From the NCBI GenBank assembly GCA_947462115.1, contig CANHON010000010.1, positions 1 to 25,755 of the forward strand: 25,755 nt of DNA. Direction: 5' to 3'. The notes below the pieces were generated by a model that worked only from the letters and a program-made list of their open reading frames with translations, made no database searches and was not told where the DNA came from. Position numbers and translations under genes: made by a program. This document shows, in pieces, positions 7,407-15,786 of the stretch (the stretch's first letter is position 1; each line of letters starts with the position of its first letter). This DNA comes from Deltaproteobacteria bacterium. GTDB lineage: Bacteria > Myxococcota_A > UBA796 > UBA2385.

Positions 7407-8618
7407 ATGCCCCCGACAAACCCGGGGCGGCGCGCGGCGCTGCTCGTGCTGGTCGCCGTTGAAGAGGGCGGTCACGCCGAGGACCTGCTCGCCGGCGCTG
7501 CTCCGACCGATCCGCGCGACCGCGGGCTGTGCTGGCACCTCGTGCTCGGCGTGCTGCGGCGCCAAGGCGCCATCGACCACCTGCTCCAGCCCCTGCTCAA
7601 GCAGCCGATCGCCCGCCTCGATCCGCCGGTTCGGGCCGCGCTTCGGCTGGGCACCTTCGAGCTGCACCACGCCCGGTCGCCGGCCTACGCGGTGGTCAGC
7701 GAGGCGGTCGAGGCGGCGCGCTCCGTGGGCGCCGGTCGGGCCTCGGGCTTGGTCAACGCCGTGCTGCGGCGGGCCGCCGATCAGCCCTTCCCCGCCGACC
7801 CGGCGCTCGATCTGCCGCCCTGGCTCCGCGCCCGCTTCGGCGGCTGGGGCGCCTGGCTCGCCACCCTGAGCCAGCCGCCGCCCATCGCGGGCGTGCTGCG
7901 CGCGGCCGACGGCGAGCTCCCGCCGGGCGCCACCGGCCCGGCCCAGGCGGGCGGGGAAGCGGTGCCGGGCACCTTCACCCTGACCGCCTCCGACGGCCCG
8001 GTGGGGGACCGACCCGGCTTCGCCGACGGCGCCTGGTGGGTCATGGACCCCTCCGCTGTCCGCGTGGCCGATCTGGCCTTTGAGGCGGCGGATCGGCCGA
8101 AGCCTCGGGTGCTGGACGCCTGCGCCGCGCCGGGCGGGAAGAGCCTGCGCCTCGCCAGCCGGGGCGCGGAGGTGGTGGCGGTGGACCTCGTGCCCGAGCG
8201 GCTCGCCCGGGTGTCGGAGGGTGCCGGTCGAACGGGCCTGTCCGTGCAGGTGCACCGCCACGACTGGCTGCTGGGCGCCGCGAAGCTCCCGCGGGACTTC
8301 GATGTGGTGCTCGTGGACGCCCCTTGCACCGGCCTCGGCACGCTGCGGCGGCACCCGGAGATCCGCTGGCGGCGCTTGGCCTCGGACCCGATGGCCATGG
8401 CGATCCGCCAGGCGATGATCCTCGAAAATGCCGCCCTTCACGTTGCTCCCGGCGGGGCCCTGGTCTACGCCGTCTGCAGCCCGATGGTAGAGGAGGGCCC
8501 CGAGGTCGCCGAGGCCCTGGCGGGCTGGACGGTGCGCCACCGGTGGTCCGCCGCGCCGCCGCAGGGCGATGAGGACGCCTTTCAGTGCTTCGTCCTCCGC
8601 CGCGACGGCGAGGGCTGA
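7407..8618 (+). CDS. rsmB: 16S rRNA (cytosine-967-C5)-methyltransferase RsmB
   Basis: This is a 403-residue protein. ATG 7407 immediately follows the upstream TGA and has AAGG (7395-7398) eight bases upstream. Residues ~5-130 are an all-helical NusB-type RNA-binding domain (RDRGLCWHLVLGVLRRQGAIDHLL, LRLGTFELHH, VNAVLRR). Residues ~230-400 are the Rossmann methyltransferase: motif I LDACAAPGGKSLRLA, motif IV DAPCTGLG (304-311) with its conserved Cys307, and motif VI YAVCS with the nucleophile Cys357. Family knowledge: NusB-domain m5C methyltransferases of this form modify C967 of 16S rRNA. Motif VI reads VCS rather than the usual TCS, but both cysteines are kept. The gene is 17 bases upstream of mutS in the operon. 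Confidence 0.9.
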   Translation: MPPTNPGRRAALLVLVAVEEGGHAEDLLAGAAPTDPRDRGLCWHLVLGVLRRQGAIDHLLQPLLKQPIARLDPPVRAALRLGTFELHHARSPAYAVVSEAVEAARSVGAGRASGLVNAVLRRAADQPFPADPALDLPPWLRARFGGWGAWLATLSQPPPIAGVLRAADGELPPGATGPAQAGGEAVPGTFTLTASDGPVGDRPGFADGAWWVMDPSAVRVADLAFEAADRPKPRVLDACAAPGGKSLRLASRGAEVVAVDLVPERLARVSEGAGRTGLSVQVHRHDWLLGAAKLPRDFDVVLVDAPCTGLGTLRRHPEIRWRRLASDPMAMAIRQAMILENAALHVAPGGALVYAVCSPMVEEGPEVAEALAGWTVRHRWSAAPPQGDEDAFQCFVLRRDGEG

Positions 8619-8635
8619 GGGGAGGGGAGGCAGGC

Positions 8636-11272
8636 ATGGGCGCGGCCGACACGCCGATGATGCGGGAGTACCTGGAGCTCAAGAAGGGCGTGGCAGACGC
8701 GCTCCTCTTCTACCGCATGGGCGACTTCTACGAGCTGTTCTTCGCCGACGCCCACGAGGCGGCCGCGGTGCTGGAGCTGGTGGTCACCAGCCGCAACAAG
8801 GGCGACCCCGACCCCATCCCGATGGCCGGCTTCCCATACCGGGCGTTGGAGCCCATGCTTCAGAAGGCCAGCGCCGCCGGGCGGCGGGTGGCCATCGCCG
8901 AGCAGCGCGAGACCAGCCCCGGCGTCTACGTGCGCGAGCTGGTCCGCATCGTCAGCGCCGGCCTGCCCTTCGAGGGGGAGTCGATCGAGGCGCGAGAGCC
9001 CTGCTACATCGCGGCTTTTACGGACCCTGAGCGCCTCCCCATCGGCCTCGCCGTGCTCGACGTCACCACCGGCGAGCTGCTGCTGATGGAGCTCGCCGAG
9101 CCCGAGGCCTTGGCGGCGGAGCTCGAGCGCATCGACCCCAAAGAGTGCCTGATCGCCGATGGGGTGCAGATCACCGACGCGCTGCACTTCGCGGTGCGGG
9201 CCCGCGCGCTCAGCCGGGTGGAGGCCCGGGCCTTCGAGATCACCGCGGGGCGGCGCCGCCTCAGCGCCCGGCTCGGGGTGGCGGACCTGTCGGCTTTTGG
9301 GGCCGAGGGCCTCAAGCCGGCCTTGGCCGCGGCGGGCGGCCTGCTGTTCTACGCCGAAGACACCGCTCGGGTGCCGCTGGGCCACCTCCTGCGCCTCCGG
9401 GTGGTGGACCCGGGCGGGCACCTCATCCTCGACGAGGCGGCGCGGCGAAACCTCGAGCTGCTCCGACCGCTCCGGGGCGCGGGCCGCCAAGGCACCCTCA
9501 TCCACCTGCTGGACCAGACCTGCACCCCGATGGGCGGCCGGCTGCTGCGGGAGTGGCTGCTGCACCCCCTCATCGATCTGCGCGCCCTTTTGGCGCGCCA
9601 GGCGGCGGTCGCGACCCTCGCGGACGGGCCGCTGCGGGCCGGCCTGCGGAGCGCGCTGTCGGCGGTGACCGATCTCGCGCGCCTCGGCGGAAAAGTGGCG
9701 CAGGAGCGCGCCAACGCCCGGGATCTGGTGGCGCTGGCGGCCTCGCTTCGGGCGCTCCCCACGGTGTTCTCGTCGGTGGCGGCCCACCCGAGCCTCCAGG
9801 CCGGCGCGCCCCCGCCGCTGCTGCTGGAGCTGGCCGAGGACATCGAGCGCTGGCTGGTGCCCGAGCCGCCGGCGGCCCTGACCGAAGGCGGCCTCATCAA
9901 CCCTGGCGTTGACGCTGAGCTGGACGAGCTTCAGCTCCTGGCGCGCGAGGGCAGGGGCGCCATCGCCCACATCGAGGCCCAGGAGCGCGAGGCGAGCGGC
10001 ATCCAGAGCCTCAAGATCAAGTACAACCGGGTGTTCGGCTACTTCTTGGAGGTCTCCCAGTCCAAGCTCGACCGGGTGCCCGACCGCTGGATCCGCAAGC
10101 AGACCCTGAGCAATTGCGAGCGCTTCATCACCCCGGCCCTCAAGGAGTTCGAGGACAAGGTGCTGGGCGCCGATGAGCGCGCCAAGGCCCTGGAGTACGC
10201 CCGCTTCGTCGAGCTGCGGCAGCGGGTGGCGGCCCGCACCGCCGATCTGCTGGCCTTGTCGGCAGAGATCGCTCGGATTGACGTGCTGGCCACGCTCGCC
10301 GAGGTCGGGGTCCGCCGCCGCTGGACCCTCCCCACCGTGGACGCCGGCGACGTGATCGACGTGCAGGGCGGGCGCCACCCGGTCATCGAGGCCATGGACG
10401 GCGAGGAGCCCTTCGTCCCCAACGATCTGGTGCTGTCTCAGGAGCGCCGCCTCGTGGTCCTGACCGGCCCCAACATGGCCGGAAAGTCCACGATCATGCG
10501 GCAGACCGCGCTGATCGTCTTGCTCGCGCAGATGGGCGCCCCGGTGCCGGCCGAAGCCGCCCGGGTGGGCCTCTGCGACCGGATCTTCGTGCGGGTGGGC
10601 GCCAGCGACGACCTCAGCCGCGGCCGCAGCACCTTCATGGTGGAGATGGCCGAGACGGCGCTCATCCTTCACCAAGCCACCGCGCGATCGCTGGTGTTGC
10701 TCGACGAGATCGGCCGCGGCACCAGCACCTTCGACGGGCTGAGCATCGCCTGGGCCACCGCCGAGGTGCTGGTCGACCGGGTCCGGGCCCGGGCCATCTT
10801 CGCCACGCACTACCACGAGCTGGTCGCGCTCGCCGACGATCGGCCGGCGGTCGTCAACCTCCACGTTCGGGTCTCGGAGTGGGGCGACAAGATCGAGTTC
10901 TTGCGGGTGCTCGCCCCGGGCGGCGCGAGCAAAAGCTACGGCCTGCAGTGCGCGCGCCTCGCTGGCATGCCGCCCGACGTGCTGGAGCGGGCCCAGAAGC
11001 TGCTCACCGAGCTCGAGCGGCGCCCGAAGCACGGGCCGCCCAACCGCCAGCTGTCGTTGTTTTCGGCGCCTCCGGCCTCTGCTCCTCCCGCCGCCGGGCC
11101 CCCGCCGGCCGCCGCGCCGCCGCCCGTCGCCGCCGCGCCCGACCCCGCCTTGCTCGCGCTCCGAGAGGCCGTCCTTGGCGTGCCGGTCGATGATCTGAGC
11201 CCCCGGGCCGCCCTGGACCGCCTCTACGCGCTGCAGGCCTTGGCCCGCGCCCCGGCGCCCGCGCGTGGTTGA
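8636..11272 (+). CDS. mutS: DNA mismatch repair protein MutS
   Basis: This is an 878-residue protein. ATG 8636 is preceded by repeated GGAGG; a longer frame from 8585 runs back into rsmB and is not needed. Domain I carries the mismatch-reading GDFYELF with Phe31 and Glu33. Connector, lever and clamp domains follow. The ATPase has Walker A GPNMAGKST (611-619, K617) and Walker B LLDEIGRGTSTFDG (D690, E691), with the signature FATHYHEL near the end. After the ATPase comes QLSLF (805-809), matching the sliding-clamp-binding pentapeptide, then a Pro/Ala-rich linker and a C-terminal helix (LSPRAALDRLYALQ) like the MutS dimer/tetramer segment. It recognises mismatches after replication. No mutL is in this window. 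The length and motif set are fully typical. Confidence 0.97.
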   Translation: MGAADTPMMREYLELKKGVADALLFYRMGDFYELFFADAHEAAAVLELVVTSRNKGDPDPIPMAGFPYRALEPMLQKASAAGRRVAIAEQRETSPGVYVRELVRIVSAGLPFEGESIEAREPCYIAAFTDPERLPIGLAVLDVTTGELLLMELAEPEALAAELERIDPKECLIADGVQITDALHFAVRARALSRVEARAFEITAGRRRLSARLGVADLSAFGAEGLKPALAAAGGLLFYAEDTARVPLGHLLRLRVVDPGGHLILDEAARRNLELLRPLRGAGRQGTLIHLLDQTCTPMGGRLLREWLLHPLIDLRALLARQAAVATLADGPLRAGLRSALSAVTDLARLGGKVAQERANARDLVALAASLRALPTVFSSVAAHPSLQAGAPPPLLLELAEDIERWLVPEPPAALTEGGLINPGVDAELDELQLLAREGRGAIAHIEAQEREASGIQSLKIKYNRVFGYFLEVSQSKLDRVPDRWIRKQTLSNCERFITPALKEFEDKVLGADERAKALEYARFVELRQRVAARTADLLALSAEIARIDVLATLAEVGVRRRWTLPTVDAGDVIDVQGGRHPVIEAMDGEEPFVPNDLVLSQERRLVVLTGPNMAGKSTIMRQTALIVLLAQMGAPVPAEAARVGLCDRIFVRVGASDDLSRGRSTFMVEMAETALILHQATARSLVLLDEIGRGTSTFDGLSIAWATAEVLVDRVRARAIFATHYHELVALADDRPAVVNLHVRVSEWGDKIEFLRVLAPGGASKSYGLQCARLAGMPPDVLERAQKLLTELERRPKHGPPNRQLSLFSAPPASAPPAAGPPPAAAPPPVAAAPDPALLALREAVLGVPVDDLSPRAALDRLYALQALARAPAPARG

Positions 11273-12758
11273 GCGCCGCCGTGCCGGCGGGAAGATCGGG
11301 GCGACGCTGGCCTGGGTCCGTCTAACCCTGGCCCTCGTCCTGCCCGTCGTCCTCCTGTTCGCGCCAGCCCCGGCCGCCGCGGGCGTGGTGGTGGGCCTGC
11401 GGCCCTTCGTGGTGCCGGGTGGCGCCCGCATCGTGGTCTTGGCGGACGCGCCGCCCGCCGACAGCCAGGCGCGCACCCTGCCGCGGGGCCCCGACGGCGC
11501 CGCGCGGGTGGCGGTGCTGCTCGGCGACAGCGCCTTGGCCGCGGCCGCCCCCACCCGCCAGATCATCGAGAAGTACGGCCTGCGCGCTGTTCGCCTCGAA
11601 CCACTGGGCAGCGCTGTGCAGGTGGTGGTGGAGACCGACCAGCCCGCCCGGGTGCGCAGCCGGGAGCTGCTGAGCGCCGGGCGCTACGTGGCCACCCTCA
11701 TCGAGGTCGATCTCGGCGGCTTGGCCGGGGCGGGCGCCGTCGCGAGCCCGCGGTCGGGGGTCGGCGAGGATGGCCTGCCCGTGGCCGAGCTCGGCGAGGT
11801 CGATCCCTGGATCGGCGACCCTCAGGCGGTGGAGGCCCTGCAGCCGGTGGAGAACCACGGCCTGCCCAAGGACGCCGAGCTGCTGAGCTGGCTCAGCGCC
11901 GTCAGCCTTGGGCGCGCGCCGGAGCGGGCCGCCCGCAGCCTCAGCCGGCCGCTCGTCGTGATCGACGCCGGGCACGGTGGACACGACCACGGGGCGGTGG
12001 GCCCCTCCGGCGCGCGCGAGGCCGACATCGCCCTGCAGATCGCCCGCCGGACGGGTTGGCTCCTCCGCGAGACCTACGACGTGGACGTCGTCTTCACCCG
12101 GGAGGACGACCGCTACCTCGGCCTGCGGGCCCGGGCCGCCGTCGCCAACCAACGCGACGCCGACCTGTTCCTTAGCGTCCACATCAACGCGGCCCCCGGC
12201 CCGGAGGCCCAGGGCGTCGAGAGCTACGTGCTGGACACCGCCAGCGACGAGGGGGCGGCCCGGGTGGCGGCCCGGGAGAACCGCGAGCTCGGGGCCTTGG
12301 GCGAAGACCTCAGCCAAAATGACGCGCTGATGGCCAGCCTCGTCGTCGCCGGCACCGACCGCCTCAGCCTCGGCCTCGCCGCCGACCTGCAGCGCCGGGT
12401 CCTGGCCGCCCACGGCCAGGGCTACGGCCCGGGCGTGATGCGCGATCTGGGCGTCAAAGGCGCGATGTTCACCGTGCTGGCCAGCGCCCGCTGCCCGGCG
12501 GTGCTGTTTGAGGCCGGCTTCATCAGCAACCCCGAGGAAGAACGCCGGCTCCGCAGCCCGTTCTTCCACCAGCAGACGGCCGAGGCGCTGGCCGCCGGCG
12601 TGAGCGCGTGGCTGTCCACCTCCGCCAAGCGCCCGGCCCCGGGCGCCCCGGTCCCGCAGACGCCCGGGGTGATCCGGCTGTCGGCCCCGGTGCCCGAGGC
12701 GCCGCCGGTGCTGGGGCTGCCGACCCGCCCGCCCGGCGCGCCAGTGGGCCCGCCATGA
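11265..12758 (+). CDS. amiC: N-acetylmuramoyl-L-alanine amidase, AMIN + Amidase_3 (AmiC-like)
   Basis: This is a 497-residue exported enzyme. GTG 11265 overlaps the mutS stop by eight bases; there is no Shine-Dalgarno sequence, so translation is probably coupled. Residues 1-39 are a signal sequence ending near AAAG. Residues ~42-150 are a beta-rich AMIN-type targeting domain, followed by a ~75-residue linker. The amidase (~229-450) shows all zinc and catalytic residues: DAGHGGHDHGA (H237), E252 in AREADIA, H306 in SVHINA and catalytic E416 in LFEAGFISNP. Family knowledge: it cleaves the amide between N-acetylmuramic acid and L-alanine in peptidoglycan, mainly at division sites, usually under EnvC/NlpD-type activation. 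The C-terminal ~45 residues are Pro-rich and probably disordered. Confidence 0.92.
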   Translation: MVERRRAGGKIGATLAWVRLTLALVLPVVLLFAPAPAAAGVVVGLRPFVVPGGARIVVLADAPPADSQARTLPRGPDGAARVAVLLGDSALAAAAPTRQIIEKYGLRAVRLEPLGSAVQVVVETDQPARVRSRELLSAGRYVATLIEVDLGGLAGAGAVASPRSGVGEDGLPVAELGEVDPWIGDPQAVEALQPVENHGLPKDAELLSWLSAVSLGRAPERAARSLSRPLVVIDAGHGGHDHGAVGPSGAREADIALQIARRTGWLLRETYDVDVVFTREDDRYLGLRARAAVANQRDADLFLSVHINAAPGPEAQGVESYVLDTASDEGAARVAARENRELGALGEDLSQNDALMASLVVAGTDRLSLGLAADLQRRVLAAHGQGYGPGVMRDLGVKGAMFTVLASARCPAVLFEAGFISNPEEERRLRSPFFHQQTAEALAAGVSAWLSTSAKRPAPGAPVPQTPGVIRLSAPVPEAPPVLGLPTRPPGAPVGPP

Positions 12759-13660
12759 GCGCCCCGGCCGCGGAGTCAGGGGACAGCCTCCTCAACGCGG
12801 TGGAGGGCTTTCTCAGCGTGGGCCGCACCGAGCGCATGCTCTCGCCCCACACCATCGCCGCCTACGCCCGCGATCTAGCGGAGCTCGTCGGGACCTTGGC
12901 GGAGCTGGGCGTGGTCGCGCCCGCCCAGGTGCAGGCCGCGCACATCGACGCCTGGCTCCAGGGCCTCAGCGCCCGGGGCCTGAGCGCCCGCAGCGTCGCC
13001 CGTCACCGCAGCGCCGGGCGCCAGCTGTTCGCCTGGCTGCTCGAAGAGGGCGCCCTGGAGGCCAATCCGGCCGAGCGCAGCCCGAGCCCCAAGCTGGGCC
13101 GGCGCCTCCCGCACAGCCTCGGCCCGGACCAAGTGGACGCGCTGCTGGCCGCGCCCGATCGCAGCGCCGCCATCGGCCTGCGCGACGCCGCCATGCTGGA
13201 GCTGCTCTACGCCACCGGCCTGCGGGTGAGCGAGCTCGTGAACCTGCGCTGGTCGAGCTGGCGGACGGGATGGCTGGTCATCCGGGGCAAGGGCGGAAAA
13301 GAGCGGCTGGTGCCCTATGGGGATCGCGCCGAGGCCACCGTCCTGGCTTGGCAGGCGCTCCAGCAGCAGGCCGGGACCCTCGGCCCCTACGTGTTTCCCA
13401 CCGATCGCGGCGCGCCCATGAGCCGGCAGAACATGTGGCTGCGGGTGCGGCACAACGCTGTGCTGGCGGGGATCCTCGGCAAGCTGAGCCCCCATACCCT
13501 CCGGCACGCCTTCGCCACGCACCTGCTGGAGCGGGGGGCGGACCTGCGCGCGGTGCAGACCATGCTCGGGCACGCTGATCTCAGCACGACGGAGATCTAC
13601 ACCCACGTGGCCCGCCACCGGCTGCGGGAGGCCCACGCCCGCTACCACCCGCGGGGCTGA
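12755..13660 (+). CDS. xerD: Site-specific tyrosine recombinase XerD
   Basis: This is a 301-residue protein, normal for Xer recombinases. ATG 12755 overlaps the amidase stop (ATGA). Residues ~11-105 form the SAM-like core-binding domain (LSPHTIAAYARDL). The catalytic domain shows R157 (ATGLRVSEL), K179 (RGKGGKERLVP), H247 and R250 (LSPHTLRHAFATHLL), H273 (LGHADLSTTEIYTH) and nucleophile Y282. The C-terminal VARHRLREAHARYHPRG matches the XerD end, which is why XerD is preferred over XerC. Family knowledge: it resolves chromosome dimers at dif with XerC and FtsK. Its partner xerC and a dif site are not visible here. Being coupled to a division-associated amidase makes sense for cell division. 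It is the last gene of the operon, facing the convergent tRNA. Confidence 0.93.
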   Translation: MSAPAAESGDSLLNAVEGFLSVGRTERMLSPHTIAAYARDLAELVGTLAELGVVAPAQVQAAHIDAWLQGLSARGLSARSVARHRSAGRQLFAWLLEEGALEANPAERSPSPKLGRRLPHSLGPDQVDALLAAPDRSAAIGLRDAAMLELLYATGLRVSELVNLRWSSWRTGWLVIRGKGGKERLVPYGDRAEATVLAWQALQQQAGTLGPYVFPTDRGAPMSRQNMWLRVRHNAVLAGILGKLSPHTLRHAFATHLLERGADLRAVQTMLGHADLSTTEIYTHVARHRLREAHARYHPRG

Positions 13661-13686
13661 GGCCGGCGGCGCCCAAAACGCAGCGC

Positions 13687-13704
13687 GCCGCCCCGAGGGG
13701 CGGC
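13687..13704. terminator. Hairpin between xerD and convergent tRNA-Leu, likely terminator
   Basis: GCCGCCCC-GA-GGGGCGGC is a perfect 8-bp inverted repeat in the 62-base gap between two convergent genes. On the minus strand it is followed after eight bases by TTTT, giving a modest tail for the tRNA transcript. On the plus strand there is no T-run, so for xerD it may act only as a 3' stabiliser. Confidence 0.5.
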
Positions 13705-13722
13705 GGCAACCAGCGCGAAGAG

Positions 13723-13805
13723 TGGGGGCGGTGGGAATCGAACCCACACATCTGTAAGGATAGCGGATTTTGAGTCCGCCGCGTCTACCGTTCCGCCACG
13801 CCCCC
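13723..13805 (-). tRNA. tRNA-Leu (anticodon CAA)
   Basis: On the minus strand an 83-base cloverleaf can be folded by eye: acceptor GGGGGCG pairs with CGCCCCC, discriminator A (13723). The D-arm contains GGTAGAC. The anticodon stem GCGGA/TCCGC encloses loop CTCAAAA with anticodon CAA (plus-strand 13770-13772), reading UUG. A ~15-base variable arm marks a class II tRNA, and the T-arm is GTGGG-TTCGATT-CCCAC. CCA is not encoded and must be added by nucleotidyltransferase. In such a GC-rich genome UUG is an infrequent codon. The tRNA lies alone between xerD and a lipoprotein gene. Confidence 0.95.
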
Positions 13806-13828
13806 GCATCGCGCAGGCGCCGCTCATG

Positions 13829-13834
13829 TATTGT
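13829..13834 (+). promoter_or_regulatory. Candidate extended -10 (TATTGT) in the tRNA/lipoprotein divergent region
   Basis: CATGTATTGTGTTCTT is a locally AT-rich patch between the divergent tRNA and the lipoprotein gene, with TG-TATTGT resembling an extended -10. If used, it would give the lipoprotein mRNA a leader of about 80 bases. No -35 match is visible; the same patch could also serve the tRNA on the other strand. Confidence 0.2.
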
Positions 13835-13923
13835 GTTCTTGCTGTGGGCGCCAGCCCCGCGCCGCTTCCTTGTGGGCGGTCGTTCCCGCGCCGGGATCCA
13901 TGGCGCCGACTTGGAGTTGAGTG

Positions 13924-14808
13924 ATGATCAGGACGGTATTTTCATCGAATGGTGCCCGCGGGCTGCTCGGCAGCGCGGCGCTCGGCCTCGTCGCCTGCGG
14001 ATCGGGCAAGGGCGAGCTCGACGGCGCGGGGGCCGACGGGGTGGTGATCACCGACGCGCGGATGATCTCCAACGTCTACACCTGGGGCTGCCAGGAGGGC
14101 GATCTCGGCCGGCTCTACCAGGGCGTCTACGGCCAGACGATGTCCCTGGAGTATGCGCCCGACAGCCTCCGCTCCTTGTCGCTGCCCGCGCCGGGGGAGT
14201 GCGCATTTGGCCTCGACATGTTCCCGGTGGACGCCGGCCCCTCGGGCGAGGAGATCCCCGGCCTCAGCGGCAGCCCCCGGTGGATCACCGCGAGCGACGA
14301 CGGCGCCTTCACCCAGACCGGCGCCGGCTTCTATTTTGACGACGTGTTCCCCAACAGCCGCACCTGCCTCGAGGTCGAGGGCGTGATCGGCAGCGGGGCC
14401 GAGCTGGAGGCCGCGGGCCCCCTCACCGGCGGCGGCAGCCCGCCCGCCTCGGCCGTGCCGGACGTGGACTTTGCCGGCCTGACCCTCGACGCGGTCACCG
14501 GCGCCCAGACCCTCGACTGGGGCGCCGAGATCGACATCAGCTGGGCCGATCACGAGTGGGACAACGTGTGGGTGCAGATCCGCCGCGAGCGGGAGGGCAC
14601 GGCCTGGGAGTCGGTCACCTGCAACGCCACCGGCCGCTCGGCCCTCAACATCGGCGATCAGGTCTGGAGCCTGCTCAACGAAGACGTCCCGGTCGAGCAA
14701 AACAACCTCTACGTCACCTTTGAGAACAGCTCGGTGGAGGAGATGTCGGACGGCACCACCCTCCAGGCCGTGACGCGCTCGGTGGCCGTGGCCCTGGTCA
14801 ACGACTGA
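13924..14808 (+). CDS. Putative lipoprotein with four extracytoplasmic cysteines
   Basis: This is a 294-residue protein. ATG 13924 has GGAG (13913-13916) at seven bases; the GTG three bases earlier is too close to it. Residues 1-24 form a signal peptide with lipobox GLVAC, lipidation Cys25. The mature protein has four further cysteines, in TWGCQEG, GECAFGLD, RTCLEVEG and VTCNATG, enough for two disulfides. It is Gly/Asp/Ser-rich and predicted mostly beta, with a Trp-rich SWADHEWDNVWVQIRRE segment (~200-217), like a secreted beta-sandwich. I do not recognise the family. It has its own candidate promoter and is followed by 117 bases before the next gene, so it may be monocistronic. Confidence 0.7.
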   Translation: MIRTVFSSNGARGLLGSAALGLVACGSGKGELDGAGADGVVITDARMISNVYTWGCQEGDLGRLYQGVYGQTMSLEYAPDSLRSLSLPAPGECAFGLDMFPVDAGPSGEEIPGLSGSPRWITASDDGAFTQTGAGFYFDDVFPNSRTCLEVEGVIGSGAELEAAGPLTGGGSPPASAVPDVDFAGLTLDAVTGAQTLDWGAEIDISWADHEWDNVWVQIRREREGTAWESVTCNATGRSALNIGDQVWSLLNEDVPVEQNNLYVTFENSSVEEMSDGTTLQAVTRSVAVALVND

Positions 14809-14902
14809 TCGATCGCCGGTCCAGCGCGCGGCGCGCCGTCCCCCCCTTGGCCCGCGGCGAACCGGCCGCTGCAGGGGCGCGGCGGCCTTCGGCGGCCTGT
14901 GG

Positions 14903-14908
14903 TAGAAG
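14903..14908 (+). promoter_or_regulatory. Candidate -10 element (TAGAAG) for the pseudo-receiver gene
   Basis: TGTGGTAGAAG (14898-14908) closely resembles TGTGCTAGCGT at 2081-2091 and lies 17 bases before ATG 14926. Between it and the ATG is a strong AGGAGGGGAG ribosome binding site. Confidence 0.3.
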
Positions 14909-14925
14909 GGCGCAGGAGGGGAGCG

Positions 14926-15786
14926 ATGACCGCCCAGCCAGACAGCCAGAGCCCCGCAGCAGACCTCAGCGCCCCCGCGGGGCACTTTGTCGGTCCGGGT
15001 GGGGTGGTGCTCCTCGTCGTTGACCCCAACGCCGCCACCGCCGCGCGCGTCGCCGAGGCCCTCGACGGCTACGACGTGCGCTTGATCACCGCCCGCGATC
15101 GGGACGAGGCGATGGCCGCCGCGGAGGGCGAAGACCTCGGCCTCGTGCTCTGCGCCGCCTCTTTGCCCAAGGGCAGCGGCTACGAGCTGGCCCGCAGCGT
15201 GCGCGAGCGCTGGCCCGCGGCCTCCGTGCTCCTCATGACCGGCGGCTTTGAGGTCTACAACCGGAGCCGCGCCGAAGAGGCCGGCGTCAACGGCCACCTC
15301 ACCAAGCCCTTCTCGCCGGCCGCGCTCAAGTCCGCGGTCGAAGAGGCGATGGGCCCGCTGCCCCTCGCTGTGCCGGCCCCGCCCGCGCCGGCGCCCGCCC
15401 CGGTGGCGCCCCCGCCGCCCACCTTGAGCCCGGCGCCGATCGCCGCGCCCCCTCGGATCGAATTGCTCGATCCGAGCCCGCCCTCGCCGCCCGTCAGCGC
15501 CGAGCGCGTCGCCACCTACCTGCCCCGCGATCACACGCGCCTCCCCCGGGTGGCCGTGGATCCTGACGTGGTGGGGCCCGCGATGGAGCGGGCGATCCTT
15601 GAGGTGCTCCCGGAGGTCGTGGAGGCCGTGCTGCGCAGCGCAGTCGGCTCCTCCGTCGCCTTCCGGGATCTGGTCGCCGCGGCGGTCTCGGACGCTGTGC
15701 GCGCGCAGCTGCCGGAGATCGCCGCCACCATCGTACGCGAGCGCCTCGAGGCCTATGAGGCCCAGGCTGACGCGGTCAAAGGCTGA
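14926..15786 (+). CDS. Pseudo-receiver domain protein with helical C-terminal region
   Basis: This is a 286-residue cytoplasmic protein. ATG 14926 follows a strong AGGAGG. Residues ~27-142 are a CheY-like receiver: VLLVVDPN keeps one acidic residue (D33), the switch Thr is in VLLMTGG (T105) and the conserved Lys in LTKPFS (K127). The phospho-acceptor position in LVLCAASLPKGSGYEL is Ala77 instead of Asp, so it cannot be phosphorylated in the usual way. Residues ~145-185 are a Pro/Ala-rich linker. The C-terminal ~90 residues are amphipathic helices of the type ILEVLPEVVEAVLR and ALPEI-like repeats, suggesting oligomerisation or partner binding. A receiver without its Asp, followed by a Pro-rich linker and helices, recalls myxobacterial FrzS, but the C-terminus differs and I do not claim orthology. 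Confidence 0.75.
   Translation: MTAQPDSQSPAADLSAPAGHFVGPGGVVLLVVDPNAATAARVAEALDGYDVRLITARDRDEAMAAAEGEDLGLVLCAASLPKGSGYELARSVRERWPAASVLLMTGGFEVYNRSRAEEAGVNGHLTKPFSPAALKSAVEEAMGPLPLAVPAPPAPAPAPVAPPPPTLSPAPIAAPPRIELLDPSPPSPPVSAERVATYLPRDHTRLPRVAVDPDVVGPAMERAILEVLPEVVEAVLRSAVGSSVAFRDLVAAAVSDAVRAQLPEIAATIVRERLEAYEAQADAVKG

Noticed and set aside
8582..11566. Nearly 1000-codon frame antisense to mutS
   Set aside because: Mirror of a conserved mutS with no recognisable motif or ribosome site.
13660..13723. dif or attachment site near xerD and the tRNA
   Set aside because: No dif-like dyad and no repeat of the tRNA 3' end or phage genes; the gap holds only a GC hairpin.
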